Below are positions 25,916-34,824 of a DNA stretch of 64,000 nt, piece after piece (position 1 is the stretch's first letter; each line of letters opens with the position of its first letter). The stretch comes from JANPLD01 sp964445765 (lineage in GTDB: Bacteria > Pseudomonadota > Alphaproteobacteria > Rickettsiales > UBA8987), in the NCBI GenBank assembly GCA_964445765.1, contig CAYULD010000002.1:1-64000 (forward strand). Direction: 5' to 3'. A program made the translations under genes and the position numbers. The notes beneath the pieces were generated by a model, which saw only the letters and a program-made list of their open reading frames with translations, searched no databases and was not told the origin of the DNA.

Positions 25916-28900
25916 ATGACTAAACACTACCCTGAAACAAATTCATCACCAAATTTTCCTGAAATAGAAAAGAAAATTCAGAAATTCTGGCTTGAAAATA
26001 ATATTTTTCAAAAATCGGTTGAGGCTCTGCCTAGTGCGAATAATAATGGTAAAGAATTCTCCTTCTTTGATGGCCCGCCTTTTGCCAATGGTTTGCCACA
26101 TTATGGGCATTTGCTAACTTCCTGCGTGAAAGATTTATATGCACGCTATCACACAATGCTTGGTGAGCGTACCGAGCGTGTTTTCGGTTGGGATTGCCAC
26201 GGCCTACCGGCCGAAATGGAGGCCGAGAAAGAACTTGGAATTCAAGGGCAGATTGCAATTCAGGAATATGGCATAGAAAAATTCAACAATACTTGTCGCA
26301 CTTCCGTTATGAAATATACAAATGAATGGAAGGAATATGTAAATCGTGTTGGTCGCTGGGTAGATTTTGATAATGGCTACAAAACGATGGATAAAGGCTA
26401 TATGGAATCTGTTATGTGGGCATTTTCTGAGCTTTATAAAAAGGGCTATGTTTACGAAGGCCACAAAGTTATGCCTTATTCTTGGGCGTGCGAAACCCCC
26501 CTTTCAAACTTTGAAACTAGGTTAGATAACGCCTACAGAGAAAAAGTTAGCAAGGCGATAACAGTAGCGTTTGAGTTGGAGGAAGTGCCTGAGTTTGTTA
26601 AGGGTAATTTTCCTGAAATAAAAAAGGCTTATGTTTTGGCGTGGACAACTACCCCTTGGACTTTGCCTAGTAATCTTGCACTAGCTGTAGGTAAAGATGT
26701 AAAATATTATTCTATTTATACTAACGAGTTAGTTTTTATAGTTTCTGAAAAAGCTAGGGCTAGCATATATATAGATAGTTTTTATAACAAAAATAAAGAT
26801 GTATATCTAGCAGAGGTTACAAATGCATTTTTAGGAAATCAACTCCTAAGCCTCCGTTACAAACCTCTCCTCCCGTATTTTGATCCAAATCACCCAGCAA
26901 ATGCTGATAAAAAAGAAAAGTTAGAAAAACAACTCGGCAAAAATGCCTTCACAATTCTTGAGGGTGATTTTGTTTCTGACGCAGATGGCACAGGCATAGT
27001 TCACCTTGCACCCGGATTTGGTGAAGATGACCAAAGAGTTTGCCAAGCAAATGGAATCTGCTTACCTGAAAACGGCGGAATCATCTGCCCAGTTGATGAA
27101 GCTGGAAAATTCACGAGTGAGATATTTGATATTAGTGACAAGTTGCAAGTTGCAAGTGACAAGCAAGATAGCAACCAAAACAACTTGCCACTTGCCACTT
27201 ACCACTTATCCCTTAAAGGTCTAAATGTAATCGCCACTACCAACAAAAATGAAGATGAGCCTTATAAAGAAGATCAACTAAAAAAATATGGTTTGGCAAA
27301 TTTGCGTATCGTTGATAATTTGAAAAATCGTGGGCTTTTAATCAAGCAGGAAGATTATGTTCATAACTACCCACATTGTTGGCGAACTGATACGCCACTT
27401 ATCTACCGCGCTGTTCCAAGCTGGTATGTGAAAGTTACAGCCTTCAAAGATAGAATGGTGGAACTCAACCAGAAAATTAACTGGATACCAGAACATGTGA
27501 AAGATGGTCAATTCGGCAAATGGCTTGAAAATGCTCATGATTGGGCAATTTCCCGCAATCGTTTCTGGGGTGCGCCAATTCCTGTTTGGAAAAGCACTAA
27601 CCCAGAAAATAAAAAACTTTATGTATTCGGCTCTATTAAAGAAATTCAAGATTTCTTTGGCGTTGAAGTGAAAGATTTACACCGCCCTTATATTGATGAA
27701 ATAACAAAGCCAGATCCAGAAAATCCAAAATATACTATTAAAAGAGTTACAGAGGTTTTAGATTGCTGGTTTGAGTCTGGCTCAATGCCTTTTGCAGAAA
27801 TGCACTTCCCTCACGGAGAGAAGTGGAAGGGGAGTAGTAGGTTTTCCGCTATATCCCCCTCCTGCTTGCGGGAGGGGTTAGGGGAGGGTGACGATGGGTT
27901 GGAATATAAATCAATGACACCCCCTCCTTTATCCTCCCCCGCTAGCAGGGGAGGAATTAAAGATTATAAATTCCAACCCGCAGATTTCATCGTGGAGTAT
28001 TCAGCGCAAACTCGTGGTTGGTTTTATACTTTGATGGTTCTTTCAACGGCTCTTTTTGATGAAAGACCTTTCAAAAACTGCATATGCCACGGCGTGATTC
28101 TTGGCGAGCCAATGAAGAACCCAATAACCGGCGCAATGGAAAAGCAAAAACTTTCCAAACGCTTAAAAAATTATCCTGATCCTGTTGAAGTTTTCAACAC
28201 GCTCGGTGCTGATGCAATGCGTTGGATGATGATATCATCACCAGTTATGAATGGCGGTGAGCTTACAATTTCCAAATCTGGTGATGATATTAAAGAGGTT
28301 GTTCGCCTTGTGTTGAAGCCAATCTGGAATGCCTATCACTTCTTCTGCCTCTATGCTAAGAGTGATAATGTTGAGGCTCAGCTTAGTTTTGAATCTGAAA
28401 ATTTACTAGATAAATATATTTTGGCAAAGCTCAAAAACGCAGTTGAAATAATAGGAGCTTCATTAAATAGCTATAATACAGCCACCGCTTGCAAAGCAGT
28501 TGAAGATTTCTTTGAGGTGCTAAATAATTGGTATATCCGTCGCTCAAGAGAAAGATTTTGGGAGAGCTCTATAGAAACTAATAATACCAACTCGGTTCCT
28601 CTCCCCTTTCAAGGGGAGAGGTTAGGAGAGGGGATTGATGAATTAAAAAAAATCAATCCATATTTTTCTCCAGCAGAAAATAATAAAGATACAAATATAA
28701 CTAGATATAAAACCACATCTTCAAGAGTTGAGCATCTTCAAAATCTTGCAAAAGATTTGAGAAAAAATTCTACCGATGCAGAGAAGATAATGTGGGAACT
28801 ATTAAGAGCAAAAAGGCTTGATAGCTTCAAGTTCAAAAGACAATATTCTATTGAACCATACATAGTTGACTTTATCTGTAATGAAGCAAAATTAATCGTT

Positions 28901-30040
28901 GAAATAGATGGCTCACAACATCTTGATAACATTGAAAAAGATAATGAAAGAACAAAATTCTTAAATAAAAATGGCTATAATGTAATAAGATTTTGGAATA
29001 CTGAGATAGTTAATAATAAGGAAGCCGTAGCAAATACTATACTTCATTTTGCTAACTTACTATCCCCTCTCCCTACCTCTCCCCTTGAAAGGGGAGAGGA
29101 GCTTTTGAGTTCCAATAAGCAATATTATTCTCAAAACAAACTCTCCGCTTATCACACGCTCTATACCTGCCTTGTAACAATGTGTAAAGCGACAAGCCCG
29201 CTTCTGCCATTCTTAACTGAAGAAATTTATAAAGGTCTAACCAGAAGAGAATCTGTGCATTTGGAGAAGTTTCCAGAGGTTAATATTTCTTCGCAAAGTT
29301 TCATTATGGAAACTTTAATCAACAAAATGGATAAAATTAGAAATATCTGTAACGCAGGTTTATCTATCAGAAGCAAAGAAAATATTAGAATCCGCCAGCC
29401 TTTGTCTAAAGTTACCATTTATTACAATTATAATTCTGATTATCTAGTAAATGACTTTAAGGATATTATTCAAGATGAACTCAACGTTAAAAAGGTTGAA
29501 TTCTCTTCTGATCTAGAAGGCAAAGCCGAGCTTAAACTCAAAATAAATTTCCCAGTTCTTGGTAAAAGGCTACCTGATAAAGTGAAGGAAATTATTCCAG
29601 CTTCCAAGCAAGGTAAATGGGAAAAGTTAGAAGATGGCAGAATAAAAATCGCAGGTGAAATTCTTGAAAAAGATGAATGTGAATTACTGCTTGAACCAAA
29701 AGATAAAAAAGGTGCAGCAAGCCTTTCAACTAATGATGCGTTAGTAATTCTTGATTTAGAAATCACTGAAGAATTGAAACAAGAAGGGGTTGCAAGAGAT
29801 ATTATACGCCTAATTCAGCAAGCCCGTAAAGAGGCTGATTTGGATATTGCCAATCGTATTAATTTATCACTTACCCTGCCAGAAAGTTACAAAAATGCAG
29901 TTGTTGCAAATAGTAATTATATTCAGGAGCAAACTTTGGCGGTTTCCCTTGATTTATCAGGCAAAAAATATGATAGATTTAATAATGTTTATGATATGGA
30001 AAAGGATAAAATAGAGATATCCTTCGCTGTTGCTGGGTGA
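25916..30040 (+). CDS. ileS: Isoleucyl-tRNA synthetase with three in-frame insertions
   Basis: Class I synthetase for tRNA-Ile. The HIGH-type motif is PPFANGLPHYGH and the KMSKS-type motif is KQKLSKRLKNYPDP. The editing domain and the anticodon-binding region (NNWYIRRSRERFW) are recognisable. The protein has 1374 residues, whereas IleRS of this type is usually about 1050-1120. The excess comes from three repeat-derived insertions read in frame: about 407-432 (heptamer type), 640-683 (palindrome type) and 883-1064 (palindromes plus a DUF559 endonuclease domain). All fall between conserved blocks, so the enzyme is probably active. No stop or frameshift is seen. It is presumably essential, which argues against a pseudogene. 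Confidence 0.93.
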   Translation: MTKHYPETNSSPNFPEIEKKIQKFWLENNIFQKSVEALPSANNNGKEFSFFDGPPFANGLPHYGHLLTSCVKDLYARYHTMLGERTERVFGWDCHGLPAEMEAEKELGIQGQIAIQEYGIEKFNNTCRTSVMKYTNEWKEYVNRVGRWVDFDNGYKTMDKGYMESVMWAFSELYKKGYVYEGHKVMPYSWACETPLSNFETRLDNAYREKVSKAITVAFELEEVPEFVKGNFPEIKKAYVLAWTTTPWTLPSNLALAVGKDVKYYSIYTNELVFIVSEKARASIYIDSFYNKNKDVYLAEVTNAFLGNQLLSLRYKPLLPYFDPNHPANADKKEKLEKQLGKNAFTILEGDFVSDADGTGIVHLAPGFGEDDQRVCQANGICLPENGGIICPVDEAGKFTSEIFDISDKLQVASDKQDSNQNNLPLATYHLSLKGLNVIATTNKNEDEPYKEDQLKKYGLANLRIVDNLKNRGLLIKQEDYVHNYPHCWRTDTPLIYRAVPSWYVKVTAFKDRMVELNQKINWIPEHVKDGQFGKWLENAHDWAISRNRFWGAPIPVWKSTNPENKKLYVFGSIKEIQDFFGVEVKDLHRPYIDEITKPDPENPKYTIKRVTEVLDCWFESGSMPFAEMHFPHGEKWKGSSRFSAISPSCLREGLGEGDDGLEYKSMTPPPLSSPASRGGIKDYKFQPADFIVEYSAQTRGWFYTLMVLSTALFDERPFKNCICHGVILGEPMKNPITGAMEKQKLSKRLKNYPDPVEVFNTLGADAMRWMMISSPVMNGGELTISKSGDDIKEVVRLVLKPIWNAYHFFCLYAKSDNVEAQLSFESENLLDKYILAKLKNAVEIIGASLNSYNTATACKAVEDFFEVLNNWYIRRSRERFWESSIETNNTNSVPLPFQGERLGEGIDELKKINPYFSPAENNKDTNITRYKTTSSRVEHLQNLAKDLRKNSTDAEKIMWELLRAKRLDSFKFKRQYSIEPYIVDFICNEAKLIVEIDGSQHLDNIEKDNERTKFLNKNGYNVIRFWNTEIVNNKEAVANTILHFANLLSPLPTSPLERGEELLSSNKQYYSQNKLSAYHTLYTCLVTMCKATSPLLPFLTEEIYKGLTRRESVHLEKFPEVNISSQSFIMETLINKMDKIRNICNAGLSIRSKENIRIRQPLSKVTIYYNYNSDYLVNDFKDIIQDELNVKKVEFSSDLEGKAELKLKINFPVLGKRLPDKVKEIIPASKQGKWEKLEDGRIKIAGEILEKDECELLLEPKDKKGAASLSTNDALVILDLEITEELKQEGVARDIIRLIQQARKEADLDIANRINLSLTLPESYKNAVVANSNYIQEQTLAVSLDLSGKKYDRFNNVYDMEKDKIEISFAVAG
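27135..27210. repeat. Heptamer inverted repeat inside ileS
   Basis: Left arm CAAGTTG-CAAGTTG-CAAGTGA-CAAG (about 27139-27163) and right arm CTTGCCA-CTTGCCA-CTTACCA-CTTATCC (27184-27211) are near complements with a 7-nt period. They are translated within IleRS (about 407-432), rich in Asp, Gln, Asn and Ser, in a segment that other IleRS lack. Confidence 0.8.
27853..27955. repeat. CCCCTCC palindromic element inside ileS
   Basis: ATCCCCCTCCTGC...GCGGGAGGGG with GGGGAGGG at the left (27853-27890) and CCCCTCC...CCTCCCCCGCTAGCAGGGGAGGA at the right (27917-27955). An outer pair GGAATATAAAT / ATTATAAATTCC extends the symmetry. It is translated as a Pro/Gly/Ser-rich insert between HFPHGEK and FQPADFI of IleRS. 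Confidence 0.85.
28598..29099 (+). mobile_element. 502-bp DUF559 element with 38-bp terminal inverted repeats, inside ileS
   Basis: The ends CCTCTCCCCTTTCAAGGGG... (28598-28635) and its complement (29062-29099) match at about 36 of 38 positions. Between them, in the ileS frame, lies a complete DUF559 domain (IleRS residues about 937-1049): LRKNSTDAEKIMWELLR, FKFKRQYSIEPYIVDF, AKLIVEIDGSQH and VIRFWNTEI. These contain the acidic and basic residues of the PD-(D/E)XK-like nuclease core. No ATG in frame precedes the domain, so it seems to be made only as part of IleRS unless a non-ATG start is used. It interrupts IleRS between RRSRERFW and LSAYHTLYT. Confidence 0.88.
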
Positions 30041-30049
30041 TTTGTGATA

Positions 30050-30126
30050 ATGCAAGATGTTAGTGCAAGTGCAAGTTTACTTGGCCTATCTACTTTATCA
30101 AATTACACTCTGCACTCTGCACTTTG
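30050..30126. repeat. Short-period inverted repeat between ileS and cvpA
   Basis: Left part has AGTGCA-AGTGCA-AGTTTA; right part has CACTCTG-CACTCTG-CACTTTG (30106-30126), a 7-nt period. The two sides are partly complementary. No gene is in this 93-bp gap. Confidence 0.6.
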
Positions 30127-30133
30127 AACTTTA

Positions 30134-30907
30134 ATGCTAAAAATTATGACAAATTTTGACTTAACAGTTTATGTAACCCTTTTAATGTTCCTATTCATTG
30201 GGTTTTTCAAAGGTGGAATAAGAAGCGTTCTTTCATTAGTAAAATGGTATGGTGCTTTTTTACTTTCAATAATTTTTTACGCAGACGCACATAAAATAAT
30301 TTCTGAGTTTTTTACTTCTGATGCAACTGCAAGCATTGCCACAATCTTGGCGGTTTATATAGGTGCTATGATAGTTCTTTCAATTTTATCTGCTATAATT
30401 GTTGCCGCCCTTGGTGATAATGTTGATGGGCTAATAGATAAAGCTCTGGGGCTTTTTATGGGTGTTGCGGTTGGTTATATAATTGTTTCAAGCGTTCATT
30501 TTATCGTCAGTTCAGTTTATCAAGGTGAAGAGCCAAATTGGCTAAAAGAGGGGCAATCATATGAAATTACAAAGGTTGGATCTGATATTCTAAAAGGCTA
30601 TTTCAAAGATGGCACAATTAATATTTCAAAAGATTTAGGCTTTGATTTTGGTGATAGAGCAAGCGAGCTTTCAGGCAAAGTTAATGAGCATACCGAGAAA
30701 TTAAAAGCAGGCGTAAAAAACGCAACTGGTAGTGAGCTTGATGTAAATTTAATCAAAGAAATGGCTCGCAAGCTAAAAGATCAAGGCTATTCTGAGCAAG
30801 AAGTTTTAGATATTATTCAAAGTGGCAACACTGATTTTATGGATAAAGCCATTGAAAATAAAGATACCGTGATTGATACTCTAGGCACTGTTAACAAAGG
30901 TTTATAA
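30134..30907 (+). CDS. cvpA: CvpA family inner-membrane protein
   Basis: 257 aa. The CvpA domain fills about 1-130: FDLTVYVTLLMFLFIGFFKGGIRS, then three more membrane segments. The soluble C-terminal tail is helical and charged (SEQEVLDIIQSGNTDFMDKA). CvpA proteins are linked to colicin V export and envelope homeostasis. The start may be ATG 30134 or the Met six codons later. The last eight codons lie within the left arm of a large inverted repeat. Confidence 0.85.
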   Translation: MLKIMTNFDLTVYVTLLMFLFIGFFKGGIRSVLSLVKWYGAFLLSIIFYADAHKIISEFFTSDATASIATILAVYIGAMIVLSILSAIIVAALGDNVDGLIDKALGLFMGVAVGYIIVSSVHFIVSSVYQGEEPNWLKEGQSYEITKVGSDILKGYFKDGTINISKDLGFDFGDRASELSGKVNEHTEKLKAGVKNATGSELDVNLIKEMARKLKDQGYSEQEVLDIIQSGNTDFMDKAIENKDTVIDTLGTVNKGL

Positions 30908-31147
30908 ATTTGCCATTTGATTAATTTTGGCATAGAGCAAGATAAATTTTGAAGTAATAGTTATTCATATTTCAAAAAATTTATCGCTGTTATATGCCAA
31001 AATTAATAATGGCCTTTCAGGTTATGGCAAAAATTGTTATCTACTTTGTTAGAAAGTTCGTGAGTATGAATAACTACTAACCTCTGTCTTGTATATAACT
31101 ATTTTTGACTCATAACAAATTTTATAAACCTTTACTAACAGTGCCTA
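30882..31147. repeat. Nested inverted repeat at the end of cvpA
   Basis: Outer arms 30882-30912 and 31116-31147 are complementary over about 30 nt with few mismatches (TAGGCACTGTTA...). Inside lie a second pair, 30912-30934 with 30993-31013 (GCCATT...AATTTTGGCATA), and a third, 30941-30953 with 30971-30985 (GATAAATTTTGAA / TTCAAAAAATTTATC). AGTTATTCATA also recurs inverted at 31065-31075. The left arm supplies the cvpA stop codon. It fills the 260-bp gap before ybgC; no gene is seen. It may act as a terminator or be a MITE-like element. Confidence 0.8.
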
Positions 31148-31167
31148 AAAAAAGTGCAGAATAATTT

Positions 31168-31584
31168 ATGAAACACATGGCAAATTTCCGCGTTTATTAT
31201 GAAGATACTGATGCTGGTGGCGTAGTGTATTATGCGAATTTCCTCAAATTTGCTGAGCGTGCCAGAACAGATTTTTTAAGAGAAAGTGGCTATGATCACC
31301 AAAGGCTTGCTAAAGAAAAAAATGTTTTTTATGTAGTTAAAAAAGCCGAAATTGAATATCTTGCACCCGGCAGATTAGATGATTTAATTAAGGTTGAAAC
31401 TATAATCACTAAAGTTGGTGCTTCATCAGTTGAAATGTCGCAGAATTGCTTTAATCAAGAAGGAATAAAACTTGCCGATGTTAAAATATTAATTGTTTGC
31501 GTTACTAATGAAGGTAATAAAATTCGCTCCGCAAGGATACCTGATGAAGTTGCAAATTTCTTCAAGAATAATTTAACTTCTTAA
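31168..31584 (+). CDS. ybgC: Acyl-CoA thioesterase, YbgC/hotdog family
   Basis: 138-aa 4-hydroxybenzoyl-CoA thioesterase-type hotdog protein. The signature YYEDTDAGGVVYYANFLKFAERARTDFLR (partial) with the catalytic Asp of DTDAGG is near residues 10-20. It typically heads the tol-pal operon, but tolQRAB are not here. It probably hydrolyses short acyl-CoA or acyl-ACP in lipid metabolism. ATG 31168 is used; a Met three codons later is an alternative. Confidence 0.92.
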   Translation: MKHMANFRVYYEDTDAGGVVYYANFLKFAERARTDFLRESGYDHQRLAKEKNVFYVVKKAEIEYLAPGRLDDLIKVETIITKVGASSVEMSQNCFNQEGIKLADVKILIVCVTNEGNKIRSARIPDEVANFFKNNLTS

Positions 31585-31623
31585 TTTTTATTTAATACTT
31601 ATAAATTTATTTTTTGAAATTAT

Positions 31624-32631
31624 ATGAATAAAAAATTCAAATTACTTGGAATGGGCAGTGCGATTGTTGATGTTCTAGCATATACGGAAGAAGATTTTAT
31701 TGAAAAAAATAATCTTGATAAAGGCTCAATGAAATTAGTTGATTATCAAACTGCAATTTCGCTCTATCAAAAACTAGGGGTTGCAACTGAATGTTCAGGT
31801 GGCTCAGCGGGAAATACTTGCTCAGGCTTTGCAATTCTTGGTGGCTCAGTATCATTTTTAGGAAAAGTTAAAGACGATTATTTAGGCAGAGTTTTTAAGA
31901 AAGATATTGAAAAAGTTGGGGTTAGCTTTCCGTTAATTGCAACAAAAGAAGGGCAATCAACCTCTAAATGCGTGATATTCGTTACTGAGGAAGAGCTTAC
32001 AAATGGCAGAAAAAAAGTTGAAAGAACAATGGCAACTTTTCTTGATAGTGATGTTATAATTTCAGAAGATGATATTACAGAAGAGCTTATTTCTTCTGCG
32101 GAGATGATATTTTTTGAAGGCTATTTATTTGATAATCCAAAATCAAAAAAGGCAGTGCAAAAAGCAGTGCAGATTGCTAAAAAAGTTGGAACAAAAATTG
32201 CCTTTACCGCCTCAGACCCTAATTGCATAAGAAGGCATAAGGAAGATTTTCTTGAAATTATCAAGCATTACGCTGATGTAATTTTTGCCAATGAGAATGA
32301 GGCAGAAGCCATTTTTGATGAAAAAGATTTACGAAAAAATTTATATAATTTTATCTCTCTAAATGCCACATCTTGCATAACTCGTGGTGAAAATGGCTCT
32401 TACATTGTGCAAGAAAATAAAATTTATGATATTGAAGCCATTAAAACTAATGATGTTTATGATGTTACTGGGGCTGGCGACGCATATGCGGCAGGCTTTT
32501 TATATGGCTATTTATATGGTCTTGGTGCTGAAAAATCTGGCAAGTTAGGCTCAATGTGTGCAACGGAAGTTATAAAATATATCGGCGGTAGATCCAACAC
32601 TGATTTAAGCATTTTACTAAGCAAATTATAA
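31624..32631 (+). CDS. PfkB-family nucleoside/sugar kinase (adenosine-kinase-like)
   Basis: Ribokinase-fold kinase, 335 aa. The N-terminal GGSAGNTCSGFAILGG near 60-75 and the C-terminal catalytic motif VYDVTGAGDAYAAGFLYG near 278-295 with the base Asp are intact. The overall pattern (GMGSAIVDVLAYTEEDFI) is that of the alphaproteobacterial adenosine kinase-like subgroup. The exact substrate cannot be told. recG follows 18 bp later on the same strand. Confidence 0.88.
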   Translation: MNKKFKLLGMGSAIVDVLAYTEEDFIEKNNLDKGSMKLVDYQTAISLYQKLGVATECSGGSAGNTCSGFAILGGSVSFLGKVKDDYLGRVFKKDIEKVGVSFPLIATKEGQSTSKCVIFVTEEELTNGRKKVERTMATFLDSDVIISEDDITEELISSAEMIFFEGYLFDNPKSKKAVQKAVQIAKKVGTKIAFTASDPNCIRRHKEDFLEIIKHYADVIFANENEAEAIFDEKDLRKNLYNFISLNATSCITRGENGSYIVQENKIYDIEAIKTNDVYDVTGAGDAYAAGFLYGYLYGLGAEKSGKLGSMCATEVIKYIGGRSNTDLSILLSKL

Positions 32632-32649
32632 AATATAAAAATTTTTATT

Positions 32650-34782
32650 GTGCGTGATGCTATCTTAAATTTTTTCTTTGTTCCGCTAGAAAAAATAAAA
32701 GGCATAGGGCCTAAATATAAAGAGGTTCTTAAAAATTTACTGCAAAAAAAAGCCTCAGAAGTTTATACAAAAGATTTATTTTTTCACCTACCTTTTAGAA
32801 TTATTTCTCGCATTAAAAACCCCAATTTGCGAGATGATATTCACAATCAAAATGTAATAATGAAAGTTAAGGTTGTTGAAGCTAAAGAAGTATGGGCAAG
32901 AAATCGTAAAATTTATAAAATAATTTGTGAATATGAAAAAAGATTTTTAGATATTATTTATTTCAATGGCAGCGAAAAATATCTGAGCAATCTTTACAAA
33001 CAAGGCAGAAACCTTGCTATTTCAGGGCTTATTGAAAATTATAATAACAAATATCAAATCACCCACCCAAAATATGTTTTTGATGAAAGTGAGTTTGATA
33101 AAATACCTTTAATTGAGCCAGTTTATATGGCAAGTGAGGGCATTAGCTCTAAAATTATTGGTAAAATTATTAATAGTAATTTTGAAAATTTTCCTTCTTT
33201 ACCAGAATGGATTGATGAAAATTTTTTGAAGAAAAATAATTGGAATAGCTTCAAAAATTCATTGTATAATATACATAATCCGAAATCTTTAGGCGATATT
33301 TCAATTGATGGCATATACCGAAAAAGGCTTGCTTATGATGAGCTTTTAGCCAGCCAAATTGCAATTACTATCACCAGAAAAAAAATTCAAAAACAAAAAG
33401 GGCAAGCAATTAAATCTGAAAATTTATTGGTAAAGAATTTTACAAAATCTCTGCCTTTTAGCCTTACAAATGGGCAGAAAAATATTCTAAAAGAGGTTTT
33501 TTCTGAAATGGAGAGTGAATTTAGAATGTTTAGATTAGTGCAAGGCGATGTTGGCAGTGGTAAAACTATTATTGCCGCACTTGCTATGCTACAAACCATT
33601 GAAGCTGGTTTTCAAGCTGCTTTTATGGCACCAACTGAAATTCTAGCAAAGCAACAATATGATTGGTTTATTGAAGCTATAAAGCAAAGTAATTTAGAAG
33701 AAATTATAAAAATTTCTTACTTAACTGGAAGCACCAAAGAGGCAGAAAGAAAGGATATATTGCCAAAAATTGCTAACGGCGAAATTAATATTGTAATTGG
33801 AACTCACGCTTTGTTTCAAGAAAAAATAAACTTCAAAAATTTAGCTTTTATTGTAATTGATGAACAACATAGATTTGGGGTTAAACAAAGGCTTAGCCTC
33901 TCAGAAAAAGGTGAAAAAACTGATATTTTGCTTATATCTGCAACACCTATCCCCCGCACATTAGCAATGACAATTTATGGCGATATGGAAATTTCAACCC
34001 TATCTGAAAAGCCAGCAGGCAGGCAGGAAATTGATACTATAATAATTTCAAATGAAAAAATTGATGATGTAATTCAAGCAATAATTAGAGCAGTTAATAA
34101 TGATGCACAAATTTATTGGGTTTGCCCGCTTGTAAATAAAAGTGAAGAAGAATTAGAAATAAATTCTGAGGCGGAAAAAATCATTTCTGTTGAAGAAAGA
34201 TTTGAAAAATTACAAGAAATTTTTGGTCAAAAAGTCGCTTATGTTCACGGCAAATTAAAAGCAGAAGAAAAAAATAAAATTCTGCAAGAATTTCTAAAAA
34301 ATAACATAAAAATTTTAGTTGCCACCACCGTTATTGAAGTTGGTGTTAATGTTCCAAATGCTACAATAATGGTTATTGAAAACGCTGAAAAATATGGGCT
34401 TGCACAGCTTCACCAGCTTAGGGGGCGTGTTGGTAGGGGTGAAAAAAAATCAAATTGTATTCTAATTTATGGCAAAAAAACTTCTAAAATTGCAAAGGAA
34501 AGATTAAATATTTTAAGGCAAACTAATGATGGTTTTAAGATTGCCGAAGAAGATATGGCACTTAGAGGCACCGGCGATATTTTGGGCTTAAAACAAAGTG
34601 GCTTCCCTGAGTTTGAGTTTGCAGATTTACCTACTCAAAAAGATTTATTATTTTCTGCCAGAGATGACGCAAAAATTATTATAGAAACTGACCCAGATTT
34701 GAAAACCAATCGCGGTAAAGCCATAAGAAATCTGCTATATTTATTTGAATATGATAATCATATTAAATTTCTAAATGCTTAA
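32650..34782 (+). CDS. recG: ATP-dependent DNA helicase RecG
   Basis: Branch-migration helicase that reverses stalled forks. The N-terminal wedge domain begins PLEKIKGIGPKYKEVLKNLL. Helicase motif I is QGDVGSGKTIIAALAM near residue 297. The DEQHRFGVKQR motif identifies RecG. Motif VI includes QLRGRVGRGEKKSNCIL. 710 aa is normal. The start is GTG 32650; no better in-frame start precedes the first conserved strand. Confidence 0.95.
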   Translation: MRDAILNFFFVPLEKIKGIGPKYKEVLKNLLQKKASEVYTKDLFFHLPFRIISRIKNPNLRDDIHNQNVIMKVKVVEAKEVWARNRKIYKIICEYEKRFLDIIYFNGSEKYLSNLYKQGRNLAISGLIENYNNKYQITHPKYVFDESEFDKIPLIEPVYMASEGISSKIIGKIINSNFENFPSLPEWIDENFLKKNNWNSFKNSLYNIHNPKSLGDISIDGIYRKRLAYDELLASQIAITITRKKIQKQKGQAIKSENLLVKNFTKSLPFSLTNGQKNILKEVFSEMESEFRMFRLVQGDVGSGKTIIAALAMLQTIEAGFQAAFMAPTEILAKQQYDWFIEAIKQSNLEEIIKISYLTGSTKEAERKDILPKIANGEINIVIGTHALFQEKINFKNLAFIVIDEQHRFGVKQRLSLSEKGEKTDILLISATPIPRTLAMTIYGDMEISTLSEKPAGRQEIDTIIISNEKIDDVIQAIIRAVNNDAQIYWVCPLVNKSEEELEINSEAEKIISVEERFEKLQEIFGQKVAYVHGKLKAEEKNKILQEFLKNNIKILVATTVIEVGVNVPNATIMVIENAEKYGLAQLHQLRGRVGRGEKKSNCILIYGKKTSKIAKERLNILRQTNDGFKIAEEDMALRGTGDILGLKQSGFPEFEFADLPTQKDLLFSARDDAKIIIETDPDLKTNRGKAIRNLLYLFEYDNHIKFLNA

Positions 34783-34824
34783 GAATTTTGTATAATCTAA
34801 ATCAGCCCCACATATAGTTAGGTT

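Noticed and set aside
25916..30040. ileS as a pseudogene because of insertions
   Set aside because: The frame is open throughout and all catalytic motifs are intact, so a working enzyme is more likely.
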